The notes below the pieces were generated by a model. That model saw only the letters and a list, made by a program, of their open reading frames with translations. It searched no databases and was not told the DNA's origin. The position numbers and the translations under genes were made by a program. A stretch of DNA of 64,000 nt from Aquincolibacterium sp964606385 (lineage in GTDB: Bacteria; Omnitrophota; Omnitrophia; Omnitrophales; Aquincolibacteriaceae), in NCBI GenBank assembly GCA_964606385.1, contig CAZSFZ010000004.1, forward strand, positions 62,001 through 126,000, read 5' to 3'. Each line of letters starts with the position of its first letter. The stretch's first letter is position 1. This document shows positions 9,874-18,105 of the stretch, in pieces.

Positions 9874-9976
9874 CGTGTTGCGAGGATTGTCCTCACACTA
9901 AGTCCTTTCCATTCCTGGGCTTCATTGCTAAAATACCTCTCCAGTTCGTAACTTGTTGAACAAAGGGGAGATAGCA

Positions 9977-11188
9977 GTGTTTCCATCCGTCCAAGAACAG
10001 CTCGAGATCTTCAAGGAAAATCTCGTCGAACTTATCTCTGAGCGAGAACTTATCACAAAACTTGAAGCCTCGATCAAGAAGAACCGTCCTCTTCGGGTCA
10101 AATACGGCGCCGATCCCTCCGCTCCGGACCTTCATTTAGGCCATACTGTACCGCTTCGTAAGCTCAGGCAATTACAGGACTTAGGGCATACCGTCGTTTT
10201 CATTATCGGGGATTTTACGGCACGCATCGGGGATCCTTCGGGAAAGTCCGAGACGCGGCCGATGCTTTCCGAAGAGCAGGTCCATGCTAACGCAAAGACC
10301 TATCAGGAGCAGGTCTTCCGCATTCTTGACAAGAAAAAGACCGAAGTCCGGTACAACTCCGAATGGCTCGGAACGATGCGTTCCGAGGATTTCCTGAAAC
10401 TGACGGCGCAATATACGGTGGCGCGGATCCTGGAACGCGATGATTTTTCAAAGCGCTACAAGGCCGGGGAGCCGATCGCTCTTGTTGAGTTCCTTTATCC
10501 TCTGATGCAGGGGCATGATTCCGTGGAGATCGAATCCGACATCGAGATCGGGGGCACGGACCAGAAGTTTAATCTTCTCGTGGGGCGGGAACTTCAAAAG
10601 ACCGACGGCCAGGAAGCGCAGGTCGTGATGACCCTGCCTTTGATCGAAGGAACGGACGGCGTTCAAAAGATGTCGAAGAGCCTCGGGAACCATATTGCCC
10701 TTAAAGATACGCCGCGCGAAATGTTCGGCAAGGTGATGTCGATCCCGGACGCGCTTATGGAGCGGTATTATCGTTACGTGGCGGCACTGCCTCCCGCGGA
10801 AGTCAAGACGATCCTGGCCCAGCTCAAGAGCGGGGCACTCCATCCCCGTGAGGCGAAAGCGCAGCTCGCGGAGCGGATCGTCTCGCTTTTTCACTCGGAA
10901 GAAGAAGCGACGAAGGCGCGCGCGGAGTTCGACGAGATCTTCAAGAATAAAGGGACGCCGGATGAGATGCCTGCGGTCAAGATCCATCAAAAAACGATCG
11001 ATATTGTGACCCTTCTGGCCGAGGCCAAACTTGTAACAAGTAAATCCGAAGCCCGGCGCCTCATGGAGCAGGGGGGTGTGAAGATCGGCCACGAGAAGAT
11101 CACGGACCCCAAGGCTGTGATCACGATTGGAGCGCCGTTCGTTTTGCAATGCGGCAAGCGGAAATTCGCCCGCATCGAACCCGCCTGA
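9977..11188 (+). CDS. tyrS: Tyrosine--tRNA ligase
   Basis: Charges tRNA-Tyr with tyrosine in the cytoplasm. The class I signatures are present: HLGH (residues 53-56) after the tyrosine-site segment YGADPSAPDL, and KMSKS at 231-235. A C-terminal S4-type RNA-binding domain (about 335-403) contains the pattern SKSEARRLMEQGGVKI. At 403 residues the length is typical for bacterial TyrRS. The GTG start at 9977 is chosen because AAAGGGGAG lies 6 nt upstream; a TTG at 9953 is open but has no ribosome-binding site. It stands about 120 nt after the giant ORF and 9 nt before an ABC transporter gene. Nothing unusual is seen. Confidence 0.96.
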   Translation: MFPSVQEQLEIFKENLVELISERELITKLEASIKKNRPLRVKYGADPSAPDLHLGHTVPLRKLRQLQDLGHTVVFIIGDFTARIGDPSGKSETRPMLSEEQVHANAKTYQEQVFRILDKKKTEVRYNSEWLGTMRSEDFLKLTAQYTVARILERDDFSKRYKAGEPIALVEFLYPLMQGHDSVEIESDIEIGGTDQKFNLLVGRELQKTDGQEAQVVMTLPLIEGTDGVQKMSKSLGNHIALKDTPREMFGKVMSIPDALMERYYRYVAALPPAEVKTILAQLKSGALHPREAKAQLAERIVSLFHSEEEATKARAEFDEIFKNKGTPDEMPAVKIHQKTIDIVTLLAEAKLVTSKSEARRLMEQGGVKIGHEKITDPKAVITIGAPFVLQCGKRKFARIEPA

Positions 11189-11197
11189 AACTTTCCT

Positions 11198-12181
11198 ATG
11201 ACCGACACTCCGGATTCTTCCTGCGCGATCGAGTTTGAGCATGTGTCCAAAAAATACGGCTCGTTCTACGCGCTTCGCGACGTTTCTTTCGATGTCCGGG
11301 AAGGCGAGATCGTAGGATTTCTCGGGCCGAACGGCGCCGGGAAAACGACGGCCATGCGCATTCTTTCCGGGTTCTTTCCTCCGACGAGCGGGCGCGTCTC
11401 CATTTGCGGGACGAATATGTTCAAGAATCCTCACAAGGCCAAACGTTTTTTGGGCTATCTTCCCGAGGTTGTGAGCCTTTATCCCGACATGAAGGTGATC
11501 GAATACTTGCGTTTTGTGGCGAAGCTTAAAGGGGTTCCGGCGCATGAGATCAAGGGGCATGTAAGAAGTAAAATGAATTTCTGCGGACTCCAGGAGACCG
11601 GTCACCGTTTGATCGGGCGGCTTTCCAAAGGTTATCGCCAGAGGGTCGGCCTCGCGCAGGCGTTGATCGGAGACCCGCGGGTCCTGATCCTGGATGAACC
11701 GACGACGGGGCTCGACCCGACCCAGATCAAGGAGATCCGTGATCTTATTCGTGCGTTGGGGCAGAACCGCGCGGTGATCCTTTCGACGCACATCCTTCCG
11801 GAAGTTTCCATGCTTTGCAGCCGGGTGATGATGATCAATCAGGGCGAGATCCTCGCGAATGGGACTGTTCCGGAACTGGCCTCCTGCCTGGAGGACCGTG
11901 AAGCGATCCACATCAAGATCAAGGACCGCAAAGACCAGGCGCGGGCGCTCAAGCTCCTGAGCGCGATCCCCGGCATTGAGGCCCTGAAAGTGGCGGAGGA
12001 GGTCCGAGGCGAGACCTTTATTTCCTTCGAAACTTCGCCCGATCAGGACCTCCGGCCCCGCATCATGAAACTTTTTGTGGATGAGAAGATCTCGCTTGCG
12101 GAGATCCAGCGCGTTCAGTTGTCGCTCGAGGATATCTTTCTTGGGCTTTTGAAGAACGGGAAGCTCGGGAGGCGTTCGTGA
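11198..12181 (+). CDS. ABC transporter ATP-binding protein (GldA/CcmA type)
   Basis: The ATPase subunit of an ABC-2 type exporter or gliding-like complex. Walker A GPNGAGKT is at residues 43-50, followed by the signature LSKGYRQR, Walker B LILDEPTTGLDP and the switch histidine in STHILPEV. The C-terminal third (about 225-327) is the variable regulatory extension common in the NatA/GldA group. It overlaps the next gene, a permease, by 4 nt, and a GldG-like and a DUF4340 gene follow at once. This set matches the gldA-gldF-gldG arrangement found well beyond gliding bacteria. The substrate cannot be deduced. Confidence 0.92.
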   Translation: MTDTPDSSCAIEFEHVSKKYGSFYALRDVSFDVREGEIVGFLGPNGAGKTTAMRILSGFFPPTSGRVSICGTNMFKNPHKAKRFLGYLPEVVSLYPDMKVIEYLRFVAKLKGVPAHEIKGHVRSKMNFCGLQETGHRLIGRLSKGYRQRVGLAQALIGDPRVLILDEPTTGLDPTQIKEIRDLIRALGQNRAVILSTHILPEVSMLCSRVMMINQGEILANGTVPELASCLEDREAIHIKIKDRKDQARALKLLSAIPGIEALKVAEEVRGETFISFETSPDQDLRPRIMKLFVDEKISLAEIQRVQLSLEDIFLGLLKNGKLGRRS

Positions 12182-12954
12182 AAAAGGTCCTGACGATCGC
12201 GCGCAAGGAATTCGGGAGCTGTTTTCACTCCTGGCTGGGGGTGTTAGCATCGGGGCTTTTTTATCTGGCCTCCGGGATCTTTTTCGTAGTCTTGGTGCTC
12301 AGCTATGTCAAGATCTCCATGAACCCGCAGCAATACGGTCTTTCGAATTTCAGCGGGATCAACCAGACCCAATACGTTTTTGGATCCTTTTTCTCGAACA
12401 TCAGCATTATGTTGCTTTTCCTAGTGCCGATCCTGACCATGCGCTCCTTTTCGGAGGAGAAGCGCCAGGAAACCCTCGAGCTGCTTTTCACGTACCCCCT
12501 GTCCGATTTTGAGATCGTTGCCGGCAAACAATTGGGGATCCTCTGGTTCTATGAAGCGATGATCCTGCCGCTTTTGGGCTATGTGGCGGTCTTTCACGGG
12601 ATCGGCGGGGAATGCGACTGGGGGCCGGTCGTTCTCGGTTTTGTAGGCTTCTGGCTGCTCGGGTGTTCGTACCTGGCGGCGGGGGTCTTCATTTCAAGCC
12701 TCACGCGGAGCCCGGTCCTGAGTGCGCTCGGGACGTTCGGGGTCTTGCTCATGTTCTGGATCCTGGACTGGGTGGATGATATCTCGACGGGTTATTGGGC
12801 CCGCATTTTTTCCGAGCTGTCGCCGCTTGCGCATTACAAGAATTTCACGCTCGGGATCCTGGACCTGAGGGATGTGGTCTATTTTGTTTTCTTTTTCTTT
12901 TACTTTGTTTTTCTGACACTCCGTTCGATCGAAACCCGGAACTGGAAAAGCTGA
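12178..12954 (+). CDS. ABC-2 type permease, GldF-like
   Basis: Integral membrane subunit (258 aa) paired with the preceding ATPase. About six hydrophobic segments are visible, and the stretch MRSFSEEKRQETLELLFTYP, with the following LSDFEIVAGKQLG, is the conserved cytoplasmic loop of the ABC-2/GldF family. It starts at GTG inside the end of the ATPase gene and its stop overlaps the ATG of the next gene by one base, so the three are probably translationally coupled. It likely moves a substrate across, or transmits force to, the inner membrane. Confidence 0.9.
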   Translation: MKKVLTIARKEFGSCFHSWLGVLASGLFYLASGIFFVVLVLSYVKISMNPQQYGLSNFSGINQTQYVFGSFFSNISIMLLFLVPILTMRSFSEEKRQETLELLFTYPLSDFEIVAGKQLGILWFYEAMILPLLGYVAVFHGIGGECDWGPVVLGFVGFWLLGCSYLAAGVFISSLTRSPVLSALGTFGVLLMFWILDWVDDISTGYWARIFSELSPLAHYKNFTLGILDLRDVVYFVFFFFYFVFLTLRSIETRNWKS

Positions 12955-14312
12955 TGCGGCAATTCCTTCTCAAATTTCAACTTTTATTCGAGGCGGTGAT
13001 CCTTCTGGCGACGATCGCGCTCATTTATGTGGTGATCTATCCTTTTCCCGAACGCTGGGACCTTACCCATGAAAAGATCTATTCGCTCCCGCGCGCCACG
13101 ACCGGTGTCTTGAGGGACCTCAAGGATCGCAGGGTCGAACTGCTTCTTTTCTTTGCCCAGGACGATCCCCAGCGCCAGGGGCTCGAGGTGTTCCTCAAAG
13201 AATGCCGCCGGCATCACCCCGACTTTCATTATGATTTTTACGACCCGGTCCGACGCCCGCAATTAGCGCGTAAGTTCAGCATCTCGTCGCCAAAAACGGT
13301 GGTCTTCCGTTCGGAGGGACGTGAAGAACGTCTGGTCGGGCCGACTGAGGAGGGTTTCACGAACGCTTTCCTGCGGCTGCTTTATCCCAAAGACCTGGAT
13401 GTTTGTTTTGTCTCAGGGCATGGTGAGGTGGAGCTTGATGATGATTCAACGGGTGGGTACCAGCGGTTCCGGGACACCTTGCAGGGATACAACGCCAAGG
13501 TTCACGGGATCGTTCTCACGCGTGACCATGTGCCGGAGGCCTGTCAGGTCGTCGTTTTGGGCGGTCCCCGGTGGGAACTGACACCCGAGGAATTCTCGGA
13601 TTTGGACAAGGCCTTCGAAAAGGGTAAAGGTGTCATGCTCCTGATCGACCCAATGGATCCGGGAGCGGGAAGGGCGTTTATGGAGTTCGCTCAAAAATAC
13701 AGCGTGGCGCTCGGGCAGAACGTGATCGTGGACAAGGTCAGCCGTATGGTGGGAGGGGATTTTCTGATGCCTCTCGTGAGCCGGTATGTCATGACGCATC
13801 CGGCGACCAAAGCCATGAAGCAGGCGACGTTTTTTCCTCTTGTGCGTACGGTCCAGCCTTCTACCGATACGAATCCCGGTCTGGAGGTGACCCCTCTGGC
13901 CATGACAAGCGAGGGGAGTTGGGGAGAGACCGATCTCGTGGCTTTGGAGAACGGGAATGCTTCCTTTCAGATGCAAGCGGACATCGCCGGCCCCTTGCCG
14001 GTGATCGTGGCGGTCGAAAAGAGACAAGACGAAAAAACCGCGGGACGGATGATCATCGCCGGAGACGGGGATTTCCTGACAAACGGTTATATCGATCTTT
14101 CCGGGAACAAGGATCTGGGGCTCAGTCTGGTCCGCTGGCTTGCTAATGATGACCGTTTCATGGATGTAAAAAGGGCCGAGCTCCGTTTCAAGCCTCTTTT
14201 GCTCAACGTGACGCAGCGGGCCCGGCTGATGATCCTCCTGCTCGCCGTGTATCCGCTTTCATTTTTTGTCCTGGGCGGGATGTATCTTGTGATCCGCTTC
14301 AGAACGTCATAA
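12954..14312 (+). CDS. GldG-like ABC accessory protein
   Basis: A 452-residue protein with one N-terminal membrane helix (about 10-30), a large extracytoplasmic region and a C-terminal helix (about 425-447). The middle includes DLDVCFVSGHGEVELDD and VMLLIDPMDPG, typical of the ABC-type uncharacterised transport domain of GldG and intraflagellar-transport-like proteins. The ATG at 12954 overlaps the permease stop by one base (TGATG); a longer frame from 12795 would run inside the permease gene and is rejected. It should act with the ATPase and permease at the inner membrane. Its exact role is unknown. Confidence 0.85.
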   Translation: MRQFLLKFQLLFEAVILLATIALIYVVIYPFPERWDLTHEKIYSLPRATTGVLRDLKDRRVELLLFFAQDDPQRQGLEVFLKECRRHHPDFHYDFYDPVRRPQLARKFSISSPKTVVFRSEGREERLVGPTEEGFTNAFLRLLYPKDLDVCFVSGHGEVELDDDSTGGYQRFRDTLQGYNAKVHGIVLTRDHVPEACQVVVLGGPRWELTPEEFSDLDKAFEKGKGVMLLIDPMDPGAGRAFMEFAQKYSVALGQNVIVDKVSRMVGGDFLMPLVSRYVMTHPATKAMKQATFFPLVRTVQPSTDTNPGLEVTPLAMTSEGSWGETDLVALENGNASFQMQADIAGPLPVIVAVEKRQDEKTAGRMIIAGDGDFLTNGYIDLSGNKDLGLSLVRWLANDDRFMDVKRAELRFKPLLLNVTQRARLMILLLAVYPLSFFVLGGMYLVIRFRTS

Positions 14313-14326
14313 GAGGTTCATGCCCG

Positions 14327-15337
14327 ATGAAGTTGATCCGCACCCTTGTTTTCATGCTTGTCTTTGCCGCCGTTCTGACGGTTTATTTTATCCAGGTCCG
14401 GCTTGCCAAACAGACCTTGATGATCCTGCCCGACGAAGTGAACCGCACGGTCAACATCTCCAAAAGCGATCTGGTCGATCGCGTGGAATTACGCGACCAC
14501 GTCCAAAAAACCAAGATCGCGCTCAGGAAAAAGGACGGGGCATGGATGATGGAGCGGCCCGTTCGCTATCCGGCCGAAAGCCAGATCGTCGAGGGATTCG
14601 CGGTCGCGGCGCGCATGGCTTCCCAGCAGGCGCGGTTGAGGGCCGAAAAAAACTGGGAGGAATACGGCCTCGAAAAACCGGAAATGGAAGTATTGTTCGG
14701 CCTGCCCGGAAAAAGGACCGTAACGCTGCTTTTTGGGGGGCCTTCGCCGATCGGGAAAGCTGTTTTCGCGCGCTGGAAGGAAGAACGGGGATTTTTCCTG
14801 CTACCTCCCGAAATGAAAGCCATGTTCCGTCAAACCGTTTATGCCCTGCGCCAAAAAAGTCTATTCCGCCTTTCTCCGGACCTGATCCGGAAGGTCACTG
14901 TCGAAATGGGCCCCAATATTTACCAGTGGAAGAAGGAAGGCGACACATGGTATTGGCTTGAACCCGTATCGAGGTTCGGCCAAACGTTCCCGGCTGAGTC
15001 TATGGCCGCCGTGTTGGGAGGCCTGGGACATTTGAATGTCCGGGAATTCCAGGATCAGAACCAGAAGCCCAAGTCCGAGCTCGGGTTTTTCATGATCCAT
15101 GACCTGATCCGCATCGAAGCGGAGGACGGCAAAAAAGAAACGTTCTATTTCGGTAACGAAGTGCCGGAGAAAAACGCCTATTACGGATTCCGCGAGGGGG
15201 AAGAGGCGGTCTTCCTCGTCGACCGGGCCAATGTGATCGCATTCATGGACCTCATCAAGATGGTTCAGACCGAGAAGCCGAAACTTGAAACAAAAGATCT
15301 GAGCGCGGCCACGCCAGAACAGCCGCCTGCGTCATGA
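14327..15337 (+). CDS. DUF4340 domain protein
   Basis: A 336-residue protein with an N-terminal membrane helix (about 5-20) and a periplasmic body in which two similar lobes can be seen: one from about 45 (VNISKSDLVDRVELR) and one from about 185. Patterns such as WMMERPVRYPAESQIV and EEYGLEKPEMEVLFGL mark the DUF4340 family, regularly found next to GldG-like genes. It starts 14 nt after the GldG-like gene and overlaps yggS by 4 nt. It is probably the fourth component of the same envelope complex. Confidence 0.8.
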   Translation: MKLIRTLVFMLVFAAVLTVYFIQVRLAKQTLMILPDEVNRTVNISKSDLVDRVELRDHVQKTKIALRKKDGAWMMERPVRYPAESQIVEGFAVAARMASQQARLRAEKNWEEYGLEKPEMEVLFGLPGKRTVTLLFGGPSPIGKAVFARWKEERGFFLLPPEMKAMFRQTVYALRQKSLFRLSPDLIRKVTVEMGPNIYQWKKEGDTWYWLEPVSRFGQTFPAESMAAVLGGLGHLNVREFQDQNQKPKSELGFFMIHDLIRIEAEDGKKETFYFGNEVPEKNAYYGFREGEEAVFLVDRANVIAFMDLIKMVQTEKPKLETKDLSAATPEQPPAS

Positions 15338-16023
15338 GCATCGCGCAAGCCATCAAGGATCTTCGGAATTCTATCAAGGAAACGGCGCTGCGCTCCGGCC
15401 GTGGCCCCGAAAGCATCCGGCTTGTCATTGTGACGAAGACCATCGAACCGGAGCGCATTCTAGAGGCTTATCAGACAGGCGAGCGGGATTTCGGCGAGAA
15501 CCGTGTCCAGGAGTGGCAGGAAAAGAAAGATGCCCTTCCGCAGGATATCCGCTGGCATTTGATCGGCCATCTGCAGACGAATAAAGTGAAGTACGTGATC
15601 GATCGGGTCGCGCTCATCCATTCGTTGGACCGGGTTGATCTCGCGGACGCTATTGAAAAGCAGGCGAAGGCCAGGGGGATCAAAGAGATCCCGTGCCTTG
15701 TTCAGGTGAATATGTCGGGAGAAGAAAGCAAGTTCGGTCTTGCTCCGGGAATGGCCGAAGATTTTGTAAGGCAAATGTCCTTGCGGCCTTCGGTCAAGAT
15801 CTTGGGGCTCATGAGCATCGGACCCTTAACGGAGGATGAAGCAAGGATCCGGGAGTGCTTTCGTCAAACGAAGGCGCTCATGGAAGATCTGAAGAGACAA
15901 TTCCCGCAACATGCCTGGGATATCCTGTCCATGGGCATGTCGTCAGATTATAAGATTGCCATTGAAGAAGGCGCAAATATGCTTAGAATTGGATCTTTAA
16001 TCTTTCCGAGGGATACCAAATAA
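15334..16023 (+). CDS. yggS: YggS/PLPBP family pyridoxal phosphate homeostasis protein
   Basis: Binds pyridoxal 5'-phosphate and keeps its free level and amino/keto acid pools balanced; it is not a known enzyme. Family signatures are present: the lysine segment LVIVTKTIE near residue 35, FGENRVQEW, WHLIGHLQTNKVKY, and near the end LSMGMSSDYKIAIEEGANML. The length of 229 residues is normal. It overlaps DUF4340 by 4 nt and is followed directly by proC and a YggT gene, an order seen in many bacteria. Confidence 0.95.
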   Translation: MSIAQAIKDLRNSIKETALRSGRGPESIRLVIVTKTIEPERILEAYQTGERDFGENRVQEWQEKKDALPQDIRWHLIGHLQTNKVKYVIDRVALIHSLDRVDLADAIEKQAKARGIKEIPCLVQVNMSGEESKFGLAPGMAEDFVRQMSLRPSVKILGLMSIGPLTEDEARIRECFRQTKALMEDLKRQFPQHAWDILSMGMSSDYKIAIEEGANMLRIGSLIFPRDTK

Positions 16024-16839
16024 ATGAAGACTTTAGGCCATAAAAGGATCGGTGTGATCGGCGTCGGCAATATGGGGGCCTCGATCCTGGAGGGTGTGCT
16101 CAAAAATCGCCTCACAACTCCTTCCCGCGTATGGGTTTATGACAAGATCGAAGGAAAGGCAAGGGCTTTTGCCGCCCGATATCATGTCGGACGGGCTTCT
16201 TCCGTCCAGGAGCTTCTGAAGAAAGTGGACGTGGTGTTGCTCGCCATGAAACCCCAGGATTTTCTGAATTTTGCTATCGAGTGTCGCTCTTCGTTCAAGC
16301 GGGGACAGACCGTCCTATCCATTCTTGCCGGGATGACGACGGAGAGGATTCAAAAGGCGCTTGGGCGCCATGTCGTGGCTGTGCGGGCCATGCCGAATTT
16401 GGGGGCCCAGGTGGGGCAATCGATGACCGTTGTGTGCGGGAAAGACAAAACGGCGCTTTCTTTCGCTCAAAGACTTTTTGCGGGTTGCGGGGAAGTCGTG
16501 GTCCTTCCCGAGAATAAACTGGATCTTGTGACCGCCGTGAGCGGCAGCGGGCCGGCCTACTTTTTTCATTTGATGGAAATTTTAACGGACTTCGGCGTGA
16601 AACAAGGGCTTTCTCCTAAAGTTGCCCGCGTGCTGGCCGTTCAAACGGGGCTCGGGGCCGCGCTTCTCGCGAAACATTCCGAAACATGCTGCGGCGAGCT
16701 TCGCCAACGAGTCACTTCCAAAAAGGGAACTACGGAAGCGGCCCTCAAGACTTTGAAGCGGGGAAAGTTTTCGGGGCTTTTCCAACGGGCGCTTAAGGCG
16801 GCCATGGCCCGGAGCCGCGCGTTGCGGAAGGGGAACTGA
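16024..16839 (+). CDS. proC: Pyrroline-5-carboxylate reductase
   Basis: Reduces 1-pyrroline-5-carboxylate to proline with NAD(P)H. The N-terminal Rossmann loop IGVGNMGASI (about 11-20) and the C-terminal family signature, including VSGSGPAYFFHLMEIL and the helical region with VTSKKGTTEAALKTL, are intact. The start codon follows the yggS stop directly, so the pair is co-transcribed. Its 271 residues are typical. Confidence 0.96.
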   Translation: MKTLGHKRIGVIGVGNMGASILEGVLKNRLTTPSRVWVYDKIEGKARAFAARYHVGRASSVQELLKKVDVVLLAMKPQDFLNFAIECRSSFKRGQTVLSILAGMTTERIQKALGRHVVAVRAMPNLGAQVGQSMTVVCGKDKTALSFAQRLFAGCGEVVVLPENKLDLVTAVSGSGPAYFFHLMEILTDFGVKQGLSPKVARVLAVQTGLGAALLAKHSETCCGELRQRVTSKKGTTEAALKTLKRGKFSGLFQRALKAAMARSRALRKGN

Positions 16840-17135
16840 TGTTCGTATTGGGCATTATTTTTCAAGGATTAGCGATGCTGGTGAACGGGATCTGCACGAT
16901 CCTTTATTGGCTTCTTTTCGCGAGGATCCTTGTCTCGTGGTTCCCAGTCGATCCTTACTCGGGTCCAATGCAATTCCTGAGGCAGGTCACGGATCCGATC
17001 CTGGAGCCGCTCCGGCGGCTTCCGCTGCGGATCGGGATGATGGATTTTTCACCCCTGGTCGCTTTTTTCATGATCTACGTGACGAACAAGGTGCTTGTTA
17101 CGATCCTTATAAGGCTTGCCTACCAATTCCAATAG
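16839..17135 (+). CDS. YggT family membrane protein
   Basis: A 98-residue protein with two hydrophobic helices (about 8-30 and 68-92) around a conserved loop containing WFPVDPYSGPMQFL and TDPILEPLRRLP, diagnostic of YggT/YlmG. Members take part in membrane or chromosome organisation and sometimes osmotic tolerance; the function here is unproven. The ATG overlaps the proC stop by one base. Confidence 0.92.
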   Translation: MFVLGIIFQGLAMLVNGICTILYWLLFARILVSWFPVDPYSGPMQFLRQVTDPILEPLRRLPLRIGMMDFSPLVAFFMIYVTNKVLVTILIRLAYQFQ

Positions 17136-17148
17136 GAGATATTTGATT

Positions 17149-17997
17149 ATGCCGATGAAACGCACTCAAAAACCCCAAGGCCCACTTTTGCAGAAGATCG
17201 ATGCCTGTGTTGCGGCCATCCGGGAAAAAACGGATTTTGTCCCGGAGATCGCGCTGGTGCTTGGGACGGGGCTCGGGAATCTCGCGAAGAGGATCAAGGC
17301 GGAAAAGGTCCTGACGTATGAACAACTGCCGCATTTCCCGAAATCGACCGTGGAATCCCATAAGGGACAGCTCGTGCTTGGTGAACTTTCCGGGAAAAAG
17401 ATCGCGGCGATGGAAGGCCGGTTCCATTTTTACGAAGGATATGCCCTTGAGGATGTGACGTTCGGGGTGCGCGTTCTCAAACAACTGGGCGCCAAGACGC
17501 TCATTGTTTCGAACGCGGCAGGCGGACTCAATTTGAATTATAAAAAAGGCTCCATCGTCCTGATCAAGGATCACATCAATTTTATGGGTGTGAATCCGCT
17601 TGTGGGCCCGAATGAGAATAAACTGGGCCCCCGGTTCCCGGACATGTATGAACCTTATTCCCAGCGCTTGATCGATCTTACGGTGAAGGCTTCCAAGGAA
17701 GTTAAAGTGCCTGTGGAACAAGGCGTCTATATCGGGGTGACGGGGCCCTGCCTCGAGACGCGGGCGGAATACCGCATGATGCGTCAGTGGGGCGCGGACC
17801 TCGTCGGGATGTCCACGGTGCCCGAAGTGATCGTGGGCGTGCATATGGGGATGGAGATCCTGGGTTTCAGTATTGTGACCGATACGTGTGACCCGGACCA
17901 TCTGGAGCCCTGCAATATCCAAGAAATTATCAAGACGGCGAACGAGGCCGGCCCGAAGCTGGATAAACTGATCACGGCGGCGATCGCGAAATTCTAA
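17149..17997 (+). CDS. Purine nucleoside phosphorylase (PNP/MTAP family)
   Basis: Phosphorolyses purine nucleosides to base and ribose 1-phosphate. Family motifs: phosphate loop VLGTGLGN, HFPKSTVESHKG, GRFHFYEGY, VSNAAGGLN, and ETRAEYRMMRQWGADLVGMS with a following acidic TDTCDP. The ATG at 17149 is chosen because AGGAG at 17134-17138 is 10 nt upstream; a TTG at 17116 would extend into yggT. Length is 282 residues. Ordinary purine salvage is most likely. It could conceivably stand in for a futalosine-cleaving enzyme, since no mqnB is seen in this window, but nothing in the sequence shows this. Confidence 0.92.
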   Translation: MPMKRTQKPQGPLLQKIDACVAAIREKTDFVPEIALVLGTGLGNLAKRIKAEKVLTYEQLPHFPKSTVESHKGQLVLGELSGKKIAAMEGRFHFYEGYALEDVTFGVRVLKQLGAKTLIVSNAAGGLNLNYKKGSIVLIKDHINFMGVNPLVGPNENKLGPRFPDMYEPYSQRLIDLTVKASKEVKVPVEQGVYIGVTGPCLETRAEYRMMRQWGADLVGMSTVPEVIVGVHMGMEILGFSIVTDTCDPDHLEPCNIQEIIKTANEAGPKLDKLITAAIAKF

Positions 17998-18009
17998 AGC
18001 CCAGGAAAC

Positions 18010-18072
18010 GGGAAATGGCGAACGGGAAACGGACTACAGCTTGCGTTCAACGTTCCCCGTTATCCGTTTCCC
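18010..18072. repeat. Intergenic inverted repeat, CGTTCCCCGTT word family
   Basis: Arms of 22 nt at 18010-18031 and 18051-18072 match at 18 of 22 positions around a 19-nt loop. Both arms are built from the word AACGGGRAACG or its complement. The same words recur in the repeat at 46939-47013. It fills the gap between the phosphorylase gene and ileS. Confidence 0.8.
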
Positions 18073-18105
18073 CATTTAACATGTAAAGATTCAAGACCTG
18101 AACAT

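Noticed and set aside
10448..12250. 600-codon open frame on the minus strand
   Set aside because: It lies opposite tyrS and the ABC ATPase, both with clear motifs; the frame stays open because of GC-rich codon bias and encodes no recognisable domain.
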